Of a stretch of DNA of 64,000 nucleotides, positions 43,278 through 52,443 are shown one piece after another; positions within the stretch are counted from its first letter, which is position 1, and each line of letters opens with the position of its first letter. A model generated the notes under the pieces. That model was not told the origin of the DNA, did not search any database, and saw nothing but the letters and a program-made list of their open reading frames with translations. A program made the translations under genes and the position numbers. The stretch is from JBBEBE01 sp040882505 (lineage in GTDB: Bacteria > Bacteroidota > Rhodothermia > Balneolales > Balneolaceae): contig JBBEBE010000006.1 in the NCBI GenBank assembly GCA_040882505.1, positions 1 through 64,000 on the forward strand. The letters run 5' to 3'.

Positions 43278-43895
43278 TTATCGTTCAGGTTTGGGTTCAG
43301 GCTGCTTCGTCGTAAAATCTTCAATCAGGGCTCGTACCTCCGGAATCCCCTCACCGGAGTCGGCCGAACATCCCAGGATCGGGACCTCGATATTCATCTC
43401 CCGGATCAGCTGTTTGACATATGCAATCGATGCGCTGGCCTTGTTCTTCGAAAGCTTGTCCCGTTTGGTCAAAAGGATGGAAAACGGAATTTCGTTCACG
43501 GCCATCCAGTAGAGCATCTCTTCGTCCAGTACACTTGGTTTGTGCCGGATATCGATCAGGTGGAGTGTGATCTGTAGTGTTTCCCGATGGGTCAGGTAGT
43601 CCTGGATCGCCTTGCCCCACCGCTTTCGTTCCGACTCGGGTACTTCGGCATACCCATAGCCCGGAAGATCGACCAGAAAAAAAGCGTCATCGACCCGGTA
43701 ATAGTTCATTAATTGAGTTTTCCCGGGTGTATTGCTTGTCCGGGCGAGTCGCTTCTGTTGTGTGATACGGTTGATCAGCGTCGACTTTCCCACATTGGAT
43801 CGACCAGCCAGGCAGAGCTCGGGAAGGGAGATCGGTGGGCACGCCTCCAGGGTAGGTGCACTTGTGACGAATTTGACATTATTCCAATGGATCAA
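43278..43895 (-). CDS. engB: Ribosome biogenesis GTP-binding protein YsxC/EngB
   Basis: Essential small GTPase needed for 50S subunit assembly. G1 GRSNVGKS, the TPGKT switch region, G3 DLPGYG, G4 TKRDK and G5 near SADSG are all present. 205 residues. The start is TTG, overlapping the purF stop as TTGA, so translation is coupled; a GGAG lies 11 nt upstream inside purF. FVTSAPTLEACPP matches the family N-terminus, which excludes a later start. Confidence 0.96.
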   Translation of the reverse strand: MIHWNNVKFVTSAPTLEACPPISLPELCLAGRSNVGKSTLINRITQQKRLARTSNTPGKTQLMNYYRVDDAFFLVDLPGYGYAEVPESERKRWGKAIQDYLTHRETLQITLHLIDIRHKPSVLDEEMLYWMAVNEIPFSILLTKRDKLSKNKASASIAYVKQLIREMNIEVPILGCSADSGEGIPEVRALIEDFTTKQPEPKPER

Positions 43896-45412
43896 ACGAC
43901 TTCGTTCTCCTCTTTTTCCATTCCGAAATTGACCGGGACCGGGTAGTTCCCCGTAAAGCAGGCGGTGCAGTATCCGTGCTCGGAGTCGTTTGACTCCTTG
44001 ACCGCCTCGACCAAACCATCGGCCGATAGGTACCGCAGGCTGTCTACCCCGATTGCACGAGCCATCTTCTCAATATCTTTTCCGTACAGGTTGGCCATCA
44101 GTTCGTCGGGATCGGGGAAATCCATGCCGTAATAGCAGGGATGGGTGATGGGTGGGGAGCTTACGAGAAAATGAATCTCCTTGGGATTTGCTTGACGGAT
44201 CATGTTGACCAGATGACGCGATGTGGTTCCACGTACAATCGAATCGTCCACGATCACAACGGATCGTCCTTCCAGAACACCCCGAACAATGTTGAATTTG
44301 GTACGGACCTTTTGCTCTCGTGATTTCTGGCCGGGTGAGATAAACGTTCGTCCCACATAGTGATTTCGAATGAGCCCGATGTCGTATTTGCAATCCACCC
44401 CGTTCTTTTGGCTCTCGTGTGCATATCCGAGGGCGGCGGTGTTGCTTGAATCCGGAACTGAAATGATGATCGGTTTGAAATCCGGGTCGGGGTGGTTCAA
44501 AATTTGATCCAGTGGGTGCTCCTTGGCCAAATACTTGCCCAGATTTCGTCGGATCTTGTCTACATTTTCACCAAAAATTCGGCTGTCGGGTCGGGAGAAA
44601 TAGACATACTCGAAAATACACTGACTGGACGCTGTTCCGTTCAACCGATCCAGTGAGAAGGATTCCGGTTCGCCTTCACTCGCCTTCCGGTCAATCACCA
44701 GCACTTCACCCGGTTCCACATCCCGGATGTAATCGGCGTCAATAATGTCGAAGCCACAAGTCTCGCTGGCAACCACGTAGGAGTCATCCTTTTTCCCGAG
44801 TGCCAGTGGCCGAAATCCGTTCGGGTCGCGAACGGCAATCAATTTGTCATCGGTCAACAGAACCAGGCAGTACGCCCCCTCAATCTGTGAGAGTGCATCC
44901 ATAATCTGCCCCATCTGTGTCGGCTTGGGTGAACGGGCGATCAAGTGCAGGATCAATTCGGTATCGGAGGTCGATTGAAAAAGCACCCCCTCCTCCGTAA
45001 ACCGCTGTCTCAGTTGTCGGGCATTGGAGAGATTCCCGTTGTGTCCAATGGCCAGGTTTCCCTTGCTGTAGTGGACCCGAAACGGCTGAATATTTGCAGG
45101 ATTTCTGGAGGAGCCGGAGGTCGAGTATCGGTTGTGCCCGATGGCTGTTCGCCCTTTGAGCTCGCGTTTGAAAATTCGTTGATCGCCAAACACATTGAGG
45201 ACCAGTCCGAAATCCCTGTGTGCCGGCATCATGGCGCGCTCCTTGTCGGAGTCGTACCAGGAGGTGACAATTCCGGCAGACTCCTGTCCCCGGTGTTGCA
45301 ATGCGTGAAGTCCGTAGTAGGTGAGCAGGGCGGCATCTTCGTGGTCATAGACACCGAAGATTCCGCAGTAATCGTGTGGCTTGTCGATCATCTTCCGGTC
45401 CGACGTTTTCAT
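43892..45412 (-). CDS. purF: Amidophosphoribosyltransferase, Fe-S type
   Basis: First committed step of purine synthesis: PRPP plus glutamine to phosphoribosylamine. The N-terminal nucleophile is Cys16 (DYCGIFGV), so a 15-residue propeptide must be removed, as in Bacillus. Cysteines equal to the Bacillus 4Fe-4S ligands are present: SQCIFEYVYFSRPDS, HPCYYGMD and the pair in CTACFTGNYP. The PRTase PRPP loop is VVIVDDSIVRGTTS. 506 residues. First gene of a purF-engB-serA operon; a TATCTTTCGG box lies at 45435-45426, only about 14 nt before the start codon. Confidence 0.97.
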   Translation of the reverse strand: MKTSDRKMIDKPHDYCGIFGVYDHEDAALLTYYGLHALQHRGQESAGIVTSWYDSDKERAMMPAHRDFGLVLNVFGDQRIFKRELKGRTAIGHNRYSTSGSSRNPANIQPFRVHYSKGNLAIGHNGNLSNARQLRQRFTEEGVLFQSTSDTELILHLIARSPKPTQMGQIMDALSQIEGAYCLVLLTDDKLIAVRDPNGFRPLALGKKDDSYVVASETCGFDIIDADYIRDVEPGEVLVIDRKASEGEPESFSLDRLNGTASSQCIFEYVYFSRPDSRIFGENVDKIRRNLGKYLAKEHPLDQILNHPDPDFKPIIISVPDSSNTAALGYAHESQKNGVDCKYDIGLIRNHYVGRTFISPGQKSREQKVRTKFNIVRGVLEGRSVVIVDDSIVRGTTSRHLVNMIRQANPKEIHFLVSSPPITHPCYYGMDFPDPDELMANLYGKDIEKMARAIGVDSLRYLSADGLVEAVKESNDSEHGYCTACFTGNYPVPVNFGMEKEENEVV

Positions 45413-45425
45413 GGGCTTGAGAGGC

Positions 45426-45435
45426 CCGAAAGATA
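45426..45435 (-). promoter_or_regulatory. Candidate -7 element of purF
   Basis: TATCTTTCGG on the minus strand, the same sequence as at 9190-9199 before dctP and nearly the same as at 1287 and 55932. No clear TTG lies 19 nt further upstream, so this is a one-sided match. Confidence 0.3.
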
Positions 45436-45569
45436 CGAAGAACCGATCTCAGTTGTTAGTCCCGAATGTGCAGTACCTCTGTGCAGGGTTCGGGGGAACG
45501 TTGGAAAGTTTTTGTACATTGAGACCTTCAGAAAAGGGTTTTCATCGTAGACCGGCCGGGAGGAAAGAC

Positions 45570-46013
45570 GTGAAATTTGAAAAGATTCGAAACTGGCGAA
45601 AAGGACTGCAGTGGGTGGCGCGGTTGGTATTGGGTGGAGCACTGCTGGTTGCGGGTATCTTCAAATTGATCGACGACAGCGCGCTGTTCGAAACCGTTGC
45701 ATACATTACCTGGTTGCCGGTCTGGTTCAAGTTGCTGGTCGTAGATCTTCTTCCTTGGGCAGAGATTGTGTTGGCACTCTTGCTCGTCACATGGCGTCTG
45801 GATCGCTGGGTACGCCCCCCCGTTATTGCGCTCTATATCGTCTTTCTTGTCTTTGCCATCTATGGAACAGTAACCGGAATAGAGGGGGACTGCGGCTGTT
45901 TCGGTGAGCTGATGAACAGTACCTTCGGGTGGCCGATGATCCTGCGAAACACGTTGTTGCTACTCCTCTCATTCGCACTCTACCTGCCCGTCTCCAATCG
46001 ATCCTCTGGGTAA
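45570..46013 (+). CDS. MauE/DoxX-like four-helix membrane protein
   Basis: 147 residues with four hydrophobic segments and the loop motif GDCGCFGELM between helices three and four, typical of MauE-like membrane proteins thought to serve as thiol-disulfide redox partners. The two cysteines of CGC could cycle with a thioredoxin-like protein, but none is encoded nearby. The start is GTG at 45570, preceded by GGGAGGAAAG, a good ribosome site; the frame is open to 45381 but that part runs over the purF promoter. 22 nt to the next gene. Confidence 0.82.
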   Translation: MKFEKIRNWRKGLQWVARLVLGGALLVAGIFKLIDDSALFETVAYITWLPVWFKLLVVDLLPWAEIVLALLLVTWRLDRWVRPPVIALYIVFLVFAIYGTVTGIEGDCGCFGELMNSTFGWPMILRNTLLLLLSFALYLPVSNRSSG

Positions 46014-46035
46014 CCAAAACGAAAACAGCTTTTTC

Positions 46036-47550
46036 ATGTTCCGATCGCAAACACAACGACTTTCAATCGGTACCGGTAACGCTCCTGGCAACCGTCCGAC
46101 ACGAATTTGTTTACTGGCAACGGTCTTGTGGACGTTCCTGTTCCTTCAGGCATGTGGAGGATCGCAGGGGGGAGACGTTGCGATGAGTGAGGCTCTATTG
46201 ATCGAAAATGTACACTTGGTCGATGCGGTTCACGGTCTCCGGGAAGGACAGGATCTGTTGGTCGTTGGCGATCGGATTGAATCGGTCGGAGAAACCGGGT
46301 CTCTGGAAGTTCCGGCTGGAGTTTCCATCCTTGACGGGCAAGGACGCTATCTGATCCCGGGGCTCTGGGATGCTCATTTTCACGTGACGAACACGCCGGC
46401 GATGCGGGATTCCTTCTATCCGCTCTTTCTCATCAACGGAATTACCTATGCGCGGGATACCGCCATGAGGATGGAAGAGATCGAACCGGTTCGGGAGTGG
46501 ACACGTCAAACGCACGAAGAGCATGGCTGGGCACCGGATCTCTATTTGATCGGGCCACACATGGATGGAGAGCGTCTAAGCTGGGCCTCGTCGGTATCTG
46601 CTACAACGGATGCAGAAGCGCGGGCACACATCGACCGATTGGACGCCCTGGGTGTAAACGAAATGAAGGTTTATGAGCTCATCCAGCCGGATGTATTTCG
46701 GGTTGTGTTGGAAGAGGCGACTTCGCGGGGCTACCGTGTCACATCCCACATCCCGCTTACCATGGATGTGATCGAGGCCACCGATGCCGGGCTCACGGCC
46801 ATGGAGCACCTTCAGAATCTGGAGTTCGCCTGTGCAGAGAACTGGGAAGAACTTCGGGAGGAGCGAAGAGCATTGATTGCCGAACGAACCGAGATGGAGG
46901 GGAATGAGCTGCGCGAGTTTCTCCACGCCCACCAGCGGGAGAGGGCATTGGATCGGCAGGACGAGGGTCGCTGTCGTGAAGTGATCGATCATCTGGCCGA
47001 ACGAGAGGTTTGGCAGGTTCCCACGATAGTGATTTCGACACTCGAAGAGCACCGGCTCTTCGAGACAGAAGCGTGGCGTGCCACGTTTGACTATTTGCCG
47101 GAAGAGGTGCGGGGTCCGTGGCTGGAGATGGCCGAATCGATGGTAGGTACGCCATCCAGCGAGGTAGGCATTCGCTATTCTGAATGGATTCGGGATCGGG
47201 TCCGGCAGATGGAGGAGGCTGGAGTGCCGATGATGGCGGGTACCGACATGCCGCTCGCACTCCTTACCCCCGGGTTCAGCCTGCAAAAAGAGCTGGAGCT
47301 CTTGGCCAGTACCGGGATCGAGCCACTACGTGTCCTGGAGATGGCGACACTGGCTCCTGCCCAATACTATGGCCTCGAGCAGGAGCAGGGGAGTTTGGCG
47401 CCGGGCATGGCAGCCGATCTGGTACTTCTTCGTTCCAATCCAGTGGAGGATATCCGGGCGACACAGCAGATCGATGCGGTTGTTCGGGACGGTCGACTCT
47501 TCGACAGCGGGGATCTGGAAGAGGTGAGGGAGTGGCTACGAGGTCAGTAA
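46036..47550 (+). CDS. Amidohydrolase-family lipoprotein
   Basis: Metal-dependent hydrolase of the imidazolonepropionase/prolidase-like branch, anchored outside the cytoplasm by a lipobox (LQAC, Cys40). The n-region of about 24 residues is long; no later Met precedes the hydrophobic core. The amidohydrolase core shows IPGLWDAHFHV (HxH metal pair), the lysine in NEMKVYEL, a His in VTSHIPL, MEHLQNLEF and the Asp in AGTDMPL. The C-terminus EQGSLAPGMAADLVLLRSNPVEDI returns to the composite sandwich. 504 residues. Substrate unknown; dipeptide or cyclic amide hydrolysis is usual. Confidence 0.9.
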   Translation: MFRSQTQRLSIGTGNAPGNRPTRICLLATVLWTFLFLQACGGSQGGDVAMSEALLIENVHLVDAVHGLREGQDLLVVGDRIESVGETGSLEVPAGVSILDGQGRYLIPGLWDAHFHVTNTPAMRDSFYPLFLINGITYARDTAMRMEEIEPVREWTRQTHEEHGWAPDLYLIGPHMDGERLSWASSVSATTDAEARAHIDRLDALGVNEMKVYELIQPDVFRVVLEEATSRGYRVTSHIPLTMDVIEATDAGLTAMEHLQNLEFACAENWEELREERRALIAERTEMEGNELREFLHAHQRERALDRQDEGRCREVIDHLAEREVWQVPTIVISTLEEHRLFETEAWRATFDYLPEEVRGPWLEMAESMVGTPSSEVGIRYSEWIRDRVRQMEEAGVPMMAGTDMPLALLTPGFSLQKELELLASTGIEPLRVLEMATLAPAQYYGLEQEQGSLAPGMAADLVLLRSNPVEDIRATQQIDAVVRDGRLFDSGDLEEVREWLRGQ

Positions 47551-47585
47551 GGCCGAAAACCGCTGGTTTAAGCGATATTCCGGCC
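47551..47585. terminator. Possible terminator between the amidohydrolase gene and tRNA-Gly
   Basis: Outer pair GGCCG (47551-47555)/CGGCC (47581-47585) encloses CGCT/AGCG (47561-47574). Both strands have short A/T runs next to the stem. It starts right after the amidohydrolase stop and lies 12 nt past the tRNA 3' end, so it could serve both convergent units. The stem is interrupted. Confidence 0.35.
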
Positions 47586-47596
47586 ATTTCTTGATG

Positions 47597-47668
47597 AGCG
47601 GGAAAGGGGATTCGAACCCCCGACCCCCACCTTGGCAAGGTGATGCTCTACCACTGAGCTATTCCCGC
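47597..47668 (-). tRNA. tRNA-Gly (anticodon GCC)
   Basis: 72 nt. The acceptor strands GCGGGAA (47668-47662) and TTCCCGC (47604-47598) pair fully, with discriminator U at 47597. The D arm AGCTCAGTGGTAGAGC, the anticodon loop TTGCCAA with anticodon GCC (complement of 47634-47636) and the T loop GGTTCGAATCC are all present. The 3' CCA is not encoded and must be added enzymatically. Flanking DNA to 47799 holds no gene I can support. Confidence 0.97.
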
Positions 47669-47799
47669 TTAAACTTCTCGATGTTGAAGGCTTCCAACGG
47701 TCGAAGAAGGAAGACGAATATACGGTCTTTTCGGGTTGAGGGTCAATCGGAAAATGGAAAAAACGGAAGCCGTCTCCTCTCTCCGAATAAATGTCCGGA

Positions 47800-49080
47800 T
47801 TACGATCGGACAATGGTTTCACTTCGTTTGGGACCAGTCGAGATGATTCGGAATGGAACCCCCAACGCTTTTTCGGCATACTTGATGTATGCCTGTGCGG
47901 CATTCGGGAGTCCCTCCAGAGTCTCGATATTGCGGGTCGTTTCTCCTTTCCACCCTTTGAGCGTCGTGTAGATTGGTTTCACACGGTCCAGATCCTCGCA
48001 AGCAGCCGGGAAGATACGCGTTCGTTCGCCGTCAATTTCGTACTCCGTACAGACTTGAATCTCGTCAAAATGATCCAGGACATCCAGTTTGGTAAAGGCG
48101 ATCTCGGTGAGCCCGTTCAGTCGAACTGCGTAGGAGAGGGCGACTAAATCCAGCCATCCGCAACGACGGGGACGTCCGGTTGTGGCACCGAATTCCGATC
48201 CATGCTTCCGAAGTTCTTCACCGGTCTTGTCATGAAGTTCGGTGGGAAAGGGGCCGTTTCCGACTCGGGTACAATAGGCTTTGGTGATCCCAATCACGTC
48301 GGTGATCGCTGTGGGCGGAATCCCGCTTCCGGTGCATGCTCCGCCGGCAGTCGGAGACGAGGAGGTGACAAACGGATAGGTCCCGTGGTCCAGGTCGAGC
48401 AAGCTTCCCTGGGCTCCCTCTAGCAGAATTTGATCCCCGGAGTCGATCGCATCGTGTACCAACTCGGTCGTGTTGCAGATGTAGGGAGCAATCCGGTCGA
48501 AAGCGGGTTCAAGCTGTTTCATCATCTCGGCGGGGTCGAGAGGATCCACACCGTAAATATGTTCGAGCGCTTGGTTAATGTCTTTCAGTGTCTGCTTGAG
48601 CTTCCCTTCGAACTCGGTTCGGTTGAGCAGGTCGGCCATGCGGATCCCGACCCGGGAGACTTTGCTTACGTACGCCGGACCGATTCCTCGACCGGTGGTC
48701 CCGATGGCTTCCTTGCCCCGGCTCTTCTCCTTGACTTGATCCAGCACCTTGTGGTATGGGAGGATCATGTGGGCCGATTCACTGATCTTGAGCTTCTCCT
48801 TGAGATGTACACCCATGGCTTCGACCTGCTCGATCTCCTGGACCAGTGCAATCGGATCGATCACGACCCCATTGCCGATGATACAGGTGGCATCCCCGTT
48901 GAACATTCCGGACGGTATCAGATGGAGGACCACCTCTTGATCATCAAACTTGAGGGTGTGGCCGGCATTGGCACCCCCTTGATAGCGGATTACGTAGTTT
49001 GCCTCCTTGCTGAGAAGGTCGACCACTTTCCCTTTTCCTTCATCGCCCCATTGGGCACCCACTACTATTTGTACAGCCAT
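47800..49080 (-). CDS. purA: Adenylosuccinate synthetase
   Basis: Joins IMP and aspartate with GTP, the first branch step to AMP. The P-loop-like GAQWGDEGKGKVVDLL begins at residue 7, followed by QGGANAGHTL, GRGIGPAYVSKVSR, EGAQGSLLDLDHGTYPFVTSS, and TGRPRRCGWLDL. 426 residues, full length. Transcribed separately from the sec operon, as a strong terminator lies directly before its start. Confidence 0.98.
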   Translation of the reverse strand: MAVQIVVGAQWGDEGKGKVVDLLSKEANYVIRYQGGANAGHTLKFDDQEVVLHLIPSGMFNGDATCIIGNGVVIDPIALVQEIEQVEAMGVHLKEKLKISESAHMILPYHKVLDQVKEKSRGKEAIGTTGRGIGPAYVSKVSRVGIRMADLLNRTEFEGKLKQTLKDINQALEHIYGVDPLDPAEMMKQLEPAFDRIAPYICNTTELVHDAIDSGDQILLEGAQGSLLDLDHGTYPFVTSSSPTAGGACTGSGIPPTAITDVIGITKAYCTRVGNGPFPTELHDKTGEELRKHGSEFGATTGRPRRCGWLDLVALSYAVRLNGLTEIAFTKLDVLDHFDEIQVCTEYEIDGERTRIFPAACEDLDRVKPIYTTLKGWKGETTRNIETLEGLPNAAQAYIKYAEKALGVPFRIISTGPKRSETIVRS

Positions 49081-49091
49081 ATCTCTGTTTC

Positions 49092-49124
49092 AAAAAAAAA
49101 GAGGTGACGTGTCACCCCTTTTTT
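49092..49124 (-). terminator. Rho-independent terminator of the secD-secF-STAS transcript
   Basis: On the minus strand AAAAAAGGGGTGA (49124-49112) folds onto TCACCTCTTTT (49107-49097), with one mismatch and a CACG loop, and is followed by nine consecutive T (49100-49092). It lies about 30 nt past the STAS stop and ends 11 nt before the purA start. Confidence 0.8.
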
Positions 49125-49152
49125 GGTCGTTCAATGTCCGTGTACATCGTCC

Positions 49153-49500
49153 TTAATCGGCCGATTCGTACGATTTAACCGCGTCTTCTACGGACTTGTA
49201 GTGTTTGAAGACGGTGATCAGTTTGGTGACTATCAACAGACTTTCAATCTTGTCGGTGGCGTTGGCGATCCGCAGATCCCCTCCCGCTTTCCGCATGGTG
49301 GTAAGGCCCCCGATCAACATACCCAGTCCGGAGGAGTTCATGAAGCCGACACTGGAGAGATCGGCCACAATGTTGATTTTCCCTTCATCAATGAGCTCGT
49401 GGAGTGCCTTGTTCAGCTTTTCGGCCTCAGGACCTCCCATTACATTGCCTTTGAATTCAATGACGATCGAATTGTAGCGTTCAAAAACTTTAAAGCTCAT
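49153..49500 (-). CDS. STAS-domain anti-sigma factor antagonist
   Basis: Single STAS domain of 115 residues of the SpoIIAA/RsbV type, which frees an anti-sigma factor's target when unphosphorylated. The phosphorylatable serine lies in FMNSSGLGMLIGG (about residue 55). Strand-helix pattern IVIEFKGNVMGGPEAEKLNKAL and ADLSSVGF are typical. No partner kinase or phosphatase is encoded nearby. The ATG at 49500 fits the family start (a codon at 49548 would add 16 residues). It is the last gene of the sec operon, 60 nt after secF. Confidence 0.9.
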   Translation of the reverse strand: MSFKVFERYNSIVIEFKGNVMGGPEAEKLNKALHELIDEGKINIVADLSSVGFMNSSGLGMLIGGLTTMRKAGGDLRIANATDKIESLLIVTKLITVFKHYKSVEDAVKSYESAD

Positions 49501-49560
49501 GGCGACTCGTACCCGTTTGTTACGGTTGACCTGACGGTATGATGTCAAGAGGGAGATCCA

Positions 49561-50475
49561 CTACACACTCGCTTTCCGACGTCGTTCCAAATCGACGACC
49601 AGGGCGCTGGCAACGAAAAGTGAGCTATAGGTTCCCAGGATGACACCGAGCATCAGTGCAAAGGAGAATCCCTTCAATACCTCGCCTCCAAAGATAAAGA
49701 GGACCGTTACTACAAACAAGGTTGTCACGGAGGTAATGACGGTTCGACTGAGGGTGTCGTTGAGGCTTCGATTGATCATATCGGAGAACGTCAGCGTCTT
49801 GTGGACGAGGGAGTTCTCCCGGATTCGGTCAAAGACCACCACGGTATCATTGAGTGAGTACCCGACAATTGTCAGAAAAGCGGCAATGATCGACTGACCG
49901 ATGGTCACGTCAAACGGTGCAAACTCGCCCAGTACGGTGAAAATTCCGAGCACAATGATCACATCGTGAAAGAGGGCGACAACGGCTCCGGCCGAATAGT
50001 ACCACTTCTTGAAACGAATCAGGATGTAGATGAAGATGACGGCCAGGGCGAAGATGACCGAGTTGAGGGCGGCAAGCCGGAGATCTTCCGCAAAACGGGG
50101 ACCGACAATATCGGTTTTGATGACGGTGTATTCATTCCCGGAAAATGAGGCCCGAAGCGCCTCCTCAATCTGGCCACGAACCGCAGTAATATCTCCTTCT
50201 GCGTCTGTACGCACCATGATCTCGACTTCCGACCCGTATCGCCGAACTTCGGGCTGGGATCCGAGGACATCGGTGAGTACGCCGCGAACGTCGATGATTT
50301 CAACCGGCTCTTCGAACTGGAAGACATACTCCTTTCCGCCTTGAAAGTCGATACCGTAATTGAGTCCCAATCCGAAAATAGCGACCAGGGAGGCAATAAC
50401 CAGGCCACCGGAAAGCCATGTCGAAATGCTGTGCAAACGGACAAAATCAAATGTGGGTGTTTCGAACCATCTCAT
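49561..50475 (-). CDS. secF: Protein translocase subunit SecF
   Basis: Partner of SecD in proton-driven export by SecYEG. Six hydrophobic segments, with the family motif GLNYGIDFQGGKEYVFQF after the first, then VGPRFAEDLRLAALNSVIFAL, ALFHDVIIVLGIFTVL, GYSLNDTVVVFDRIREN and RSLNDTLSRTVITSVTTLF. 304 residues. A separate secF, rather than a fused secDF, is worth noting since fusions are frequent in Bacteroidota. 54 nt after secD. Confidence 0.97.
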   Translation of the reverse strand: MRWFETPTFDFVRLHSISTWLSGGLVIASLVAIFGLGLNYGIDFQGGKEYVFQFEEPVEIIDVRGVLTDVLGSQPEVRRYGSEVEIMVRTDAEGDITAVRGQIEEALRASFSGNEYTVIKTDIVGPRFAEDLRLAALNSVIFALAVIFIYILIRFKKWYYSAGAVVALFHDVIIVLGIFTVLGEFAPFDVTIGQSIIAAFLTIVGYSLNDTVVVFDRIRENSLVHKTLTFSDMINRSLNDTLSRTVITSVTTLFVVTVLFIFGGEVLKGFSFALMLGVILGTYSSLFVASALVVDLERRRKASV

Positions 50476-50529
50476 AATTGTATCTCCTGAAGTACGTTAA
50501 TCAATTCGTTTCGTGAATCGGTGGCCGAA

Positions 50530-52329
50530 TCAGCCGAAGCTGATTTCGCCTCCCTTTTTGCTGGTCAGGTAATCCACCACAACGCGCGTAATCACAATGG
50601 CGCTGAATAGAGAGGCTGCGATTCCGGCCATGAGTGTAACGGCAAAGCCTTTGATCGGCCCAATTCCGAAACTGTAGAGGATGATCCCTACGAAGAATGT
50701 GGTGACGTTGGCGTCTATAATGGCGCTCATCGCATTGGCGTATCCACTGTCGATGGCCGCCTTCAACGTTTTCCCGGTTCGCATCTCTTCACGAATCCGG
50801 TCAAAGATGAGTACGTTGGCATCCACAGCCATGCCAATTGTCAAGACGATTCCGGCAATTCCCGGCAGAGTCAGGGTCGCCTTGAAGGCGGCCAGAATCC
50901 CGAGAATGAAGATGATATTGATCAACAACGCCAGGTCGGCAATGGCCCCCCCTTTGTGGTAGTAGAGAATCATGAAGAGTGCCACGGCCAAAAGACCAAA
51001 GACGACCGAATAAAATCCGGCTTGGATGGAGGCTTCTCCAAGGGTTGCACCGACGGTTCGTTCTTCAATGATGTCCATGGGAGCCGGAAGGGCGCCGGAG
51101 AGAAGAATGTTCACCAAATCTTCCGCTTCTGTGAGCCCGCCGAGTCCGGTAATGGACGACCGACCGTTGTTGATACGGGTTTGAACCATCGGATAGGAGA
51201 AGACGTAATTGTCCAGTACAATGGCAACCGGTCGACCGATGTTGGCTCCGGTAATTCGAGCCCATCGTCGGGCACCCTCTGTGTTCATCGTCATCGAGAC
51301 TTCCGGAACGTTGGTCGTCGGATCAAAGGCGACGCGTGCTTCCGAAATTACGTCCCCGGTCATTTCGATCTGGGACCGGACGCCGATCAACTCATAGAAA
51401 TCCATCCCGTCCTGTGATGCAAACGGGCTGGATCCCCACAACAGGGTCGTATTTCTGGGCATCCGTTCGAGAAATGCCTCCTCTTCCAGAATTCGATTCA
51501 CGGCAGCCGTATCTACACCGGCGGTGTATCCAAAGACATACGGGTTTTGTGTATTGACCTGCAGATTCGAGAGAAGCCGATTCTGTTCGATTTCGTCACT
51601 CTCTTCGGCTTCCTGCTCGTAGTAGTCGACAATTTGCCGACGGGCATTGACCAGTTCGTCCGAGTCGGCAGCCAGACGAAACTCCAGTCGGGCCGTACCC
51701 ATCAACAGACTTCGAACCCGACCTTCATCTTCTACTCCGGGAAGTTCCACAATGATGCGATCCTCACCCTGCTTCAGAATGGAGGGCTCCGTGACCCCGT
51801 ATCGGTCTACCCGTGTACGGATGATCTCCATGGCGCGATCGACCGCTTCGTCCCGTTGCATTCTCAAAAACCCGGCGACCTCCTCATTGGTCGAACGGCG
51901 AGTGATGTTCTCCGCATCGGATCGATAGTACCGGCTCAAACGGGCATTGGGATCCCGGCTCTCAAATTCGGAAACCAACTCGTCGACCAGGTCGGTCCGC
52001 TGTTCCATCGAACGTTCGGCAGCGATCTGAATGACCTCTTCGAGGGTTTCGTCGGCGTAGTCACCGGCCAGTTCGATCAGAAGTTGGGCAGTTCCCACTT
52101 CCAGGGTTACCTGCATGCCTCCCTGAAGGTCCAGGCCGAGTGAGAGCGAGTTCTCGTCGAGTCGTTGGAGCTTCTCCCGGTTCTCTTCGGCATAAGCGAT
52201 TTGCTCTGCCTCCGGCATACTGTTCATGTATCGGTTCTCCAGGCTCAACTGGATCGTCGGAAAAAGATACCAGAGCGTGAGAGCGAGGAAAAAGAGTATC
52301 GATGAAATTTTGAATCCACTTCCTTTCAT
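50530..52329 (-). CDS. secD: Protein translocase subunit SecD
   Basis: Large subunit of SecDF. One N-terminal helix, the LSLGLDLQGGMQVTLEV motif, a large periplasmic region (P1), then five membrane helices including LALLINIIFILGILAAF and GMAVDANVLIFDRIREEMR, which hold the proton-path Asp. The ATG at 52329 (MKGSGFKISS) puts the first helix near the start; ATG at 52419 would add 30 polar residues. 599 residues. First gene of the secD-secF-STAS transcript, 114 nt after the unknown gene upstream. Confidence 0.96.
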   Translation of the reverse strand: MKGSGFKISSILFFLALTLWYLFPTIQLSLENRYMNSMPEAEQIAYAEENREKLQRLDENSLSLGLDLQGGMQVTLEVGTAQLLIELAGDYADETLEEVIQIAAERSMEQRTDLVDELVSEFESRDPNARLSRYYRSDAENITRRSTNEEVAGFLRMQRDEAVDRAMEIIRTRVDRYGVTEPSILKQGEDRIIVELPGVEDEGRVRSLLMGTARLEFRLAADSDELVNARRQIVDYYEQEAEESDEIEQNRLLSNLQVNTQNPYVFGYTAGVDTAAVNRILEEEAFLERMPRNTTLLWGSSPFASQDGMDFYELIGVRSQIEMTGDVISEARVAFDPTTNVPEVSMTMNTEGARRWARITGANIGRPVAIVLDNYVFSYPMVQTRINNGRSSITGLGGLTEAEDLVNILLSGALPAPMDIIEERTVGATLGEASIQAGFYSVVFGLLAVALFMILYYHKGGAIADLALLINIIFILGILAAFKATLTLPGIAGIVLTIGMAVDANVLIFDRIREEMRTGKTLKAAIDSGYANAMSAIIDANVTTFFVGIILYSFGIGPIKGFAVTLMAGIAASLFSAIVITRVVVDYLTSKKGGEISFG

Positions 52330-52443
52330 GGTCGGTCCATTCGGTTCTTGCAACTTCGGGTTGGTGGGGAGTCCTTCGCGGCTCCCCATTTCAAGGGTAG
52401 AGTGATGCGTGTCCGTCAAGGAGACGGAATGTATTGAATTGCG

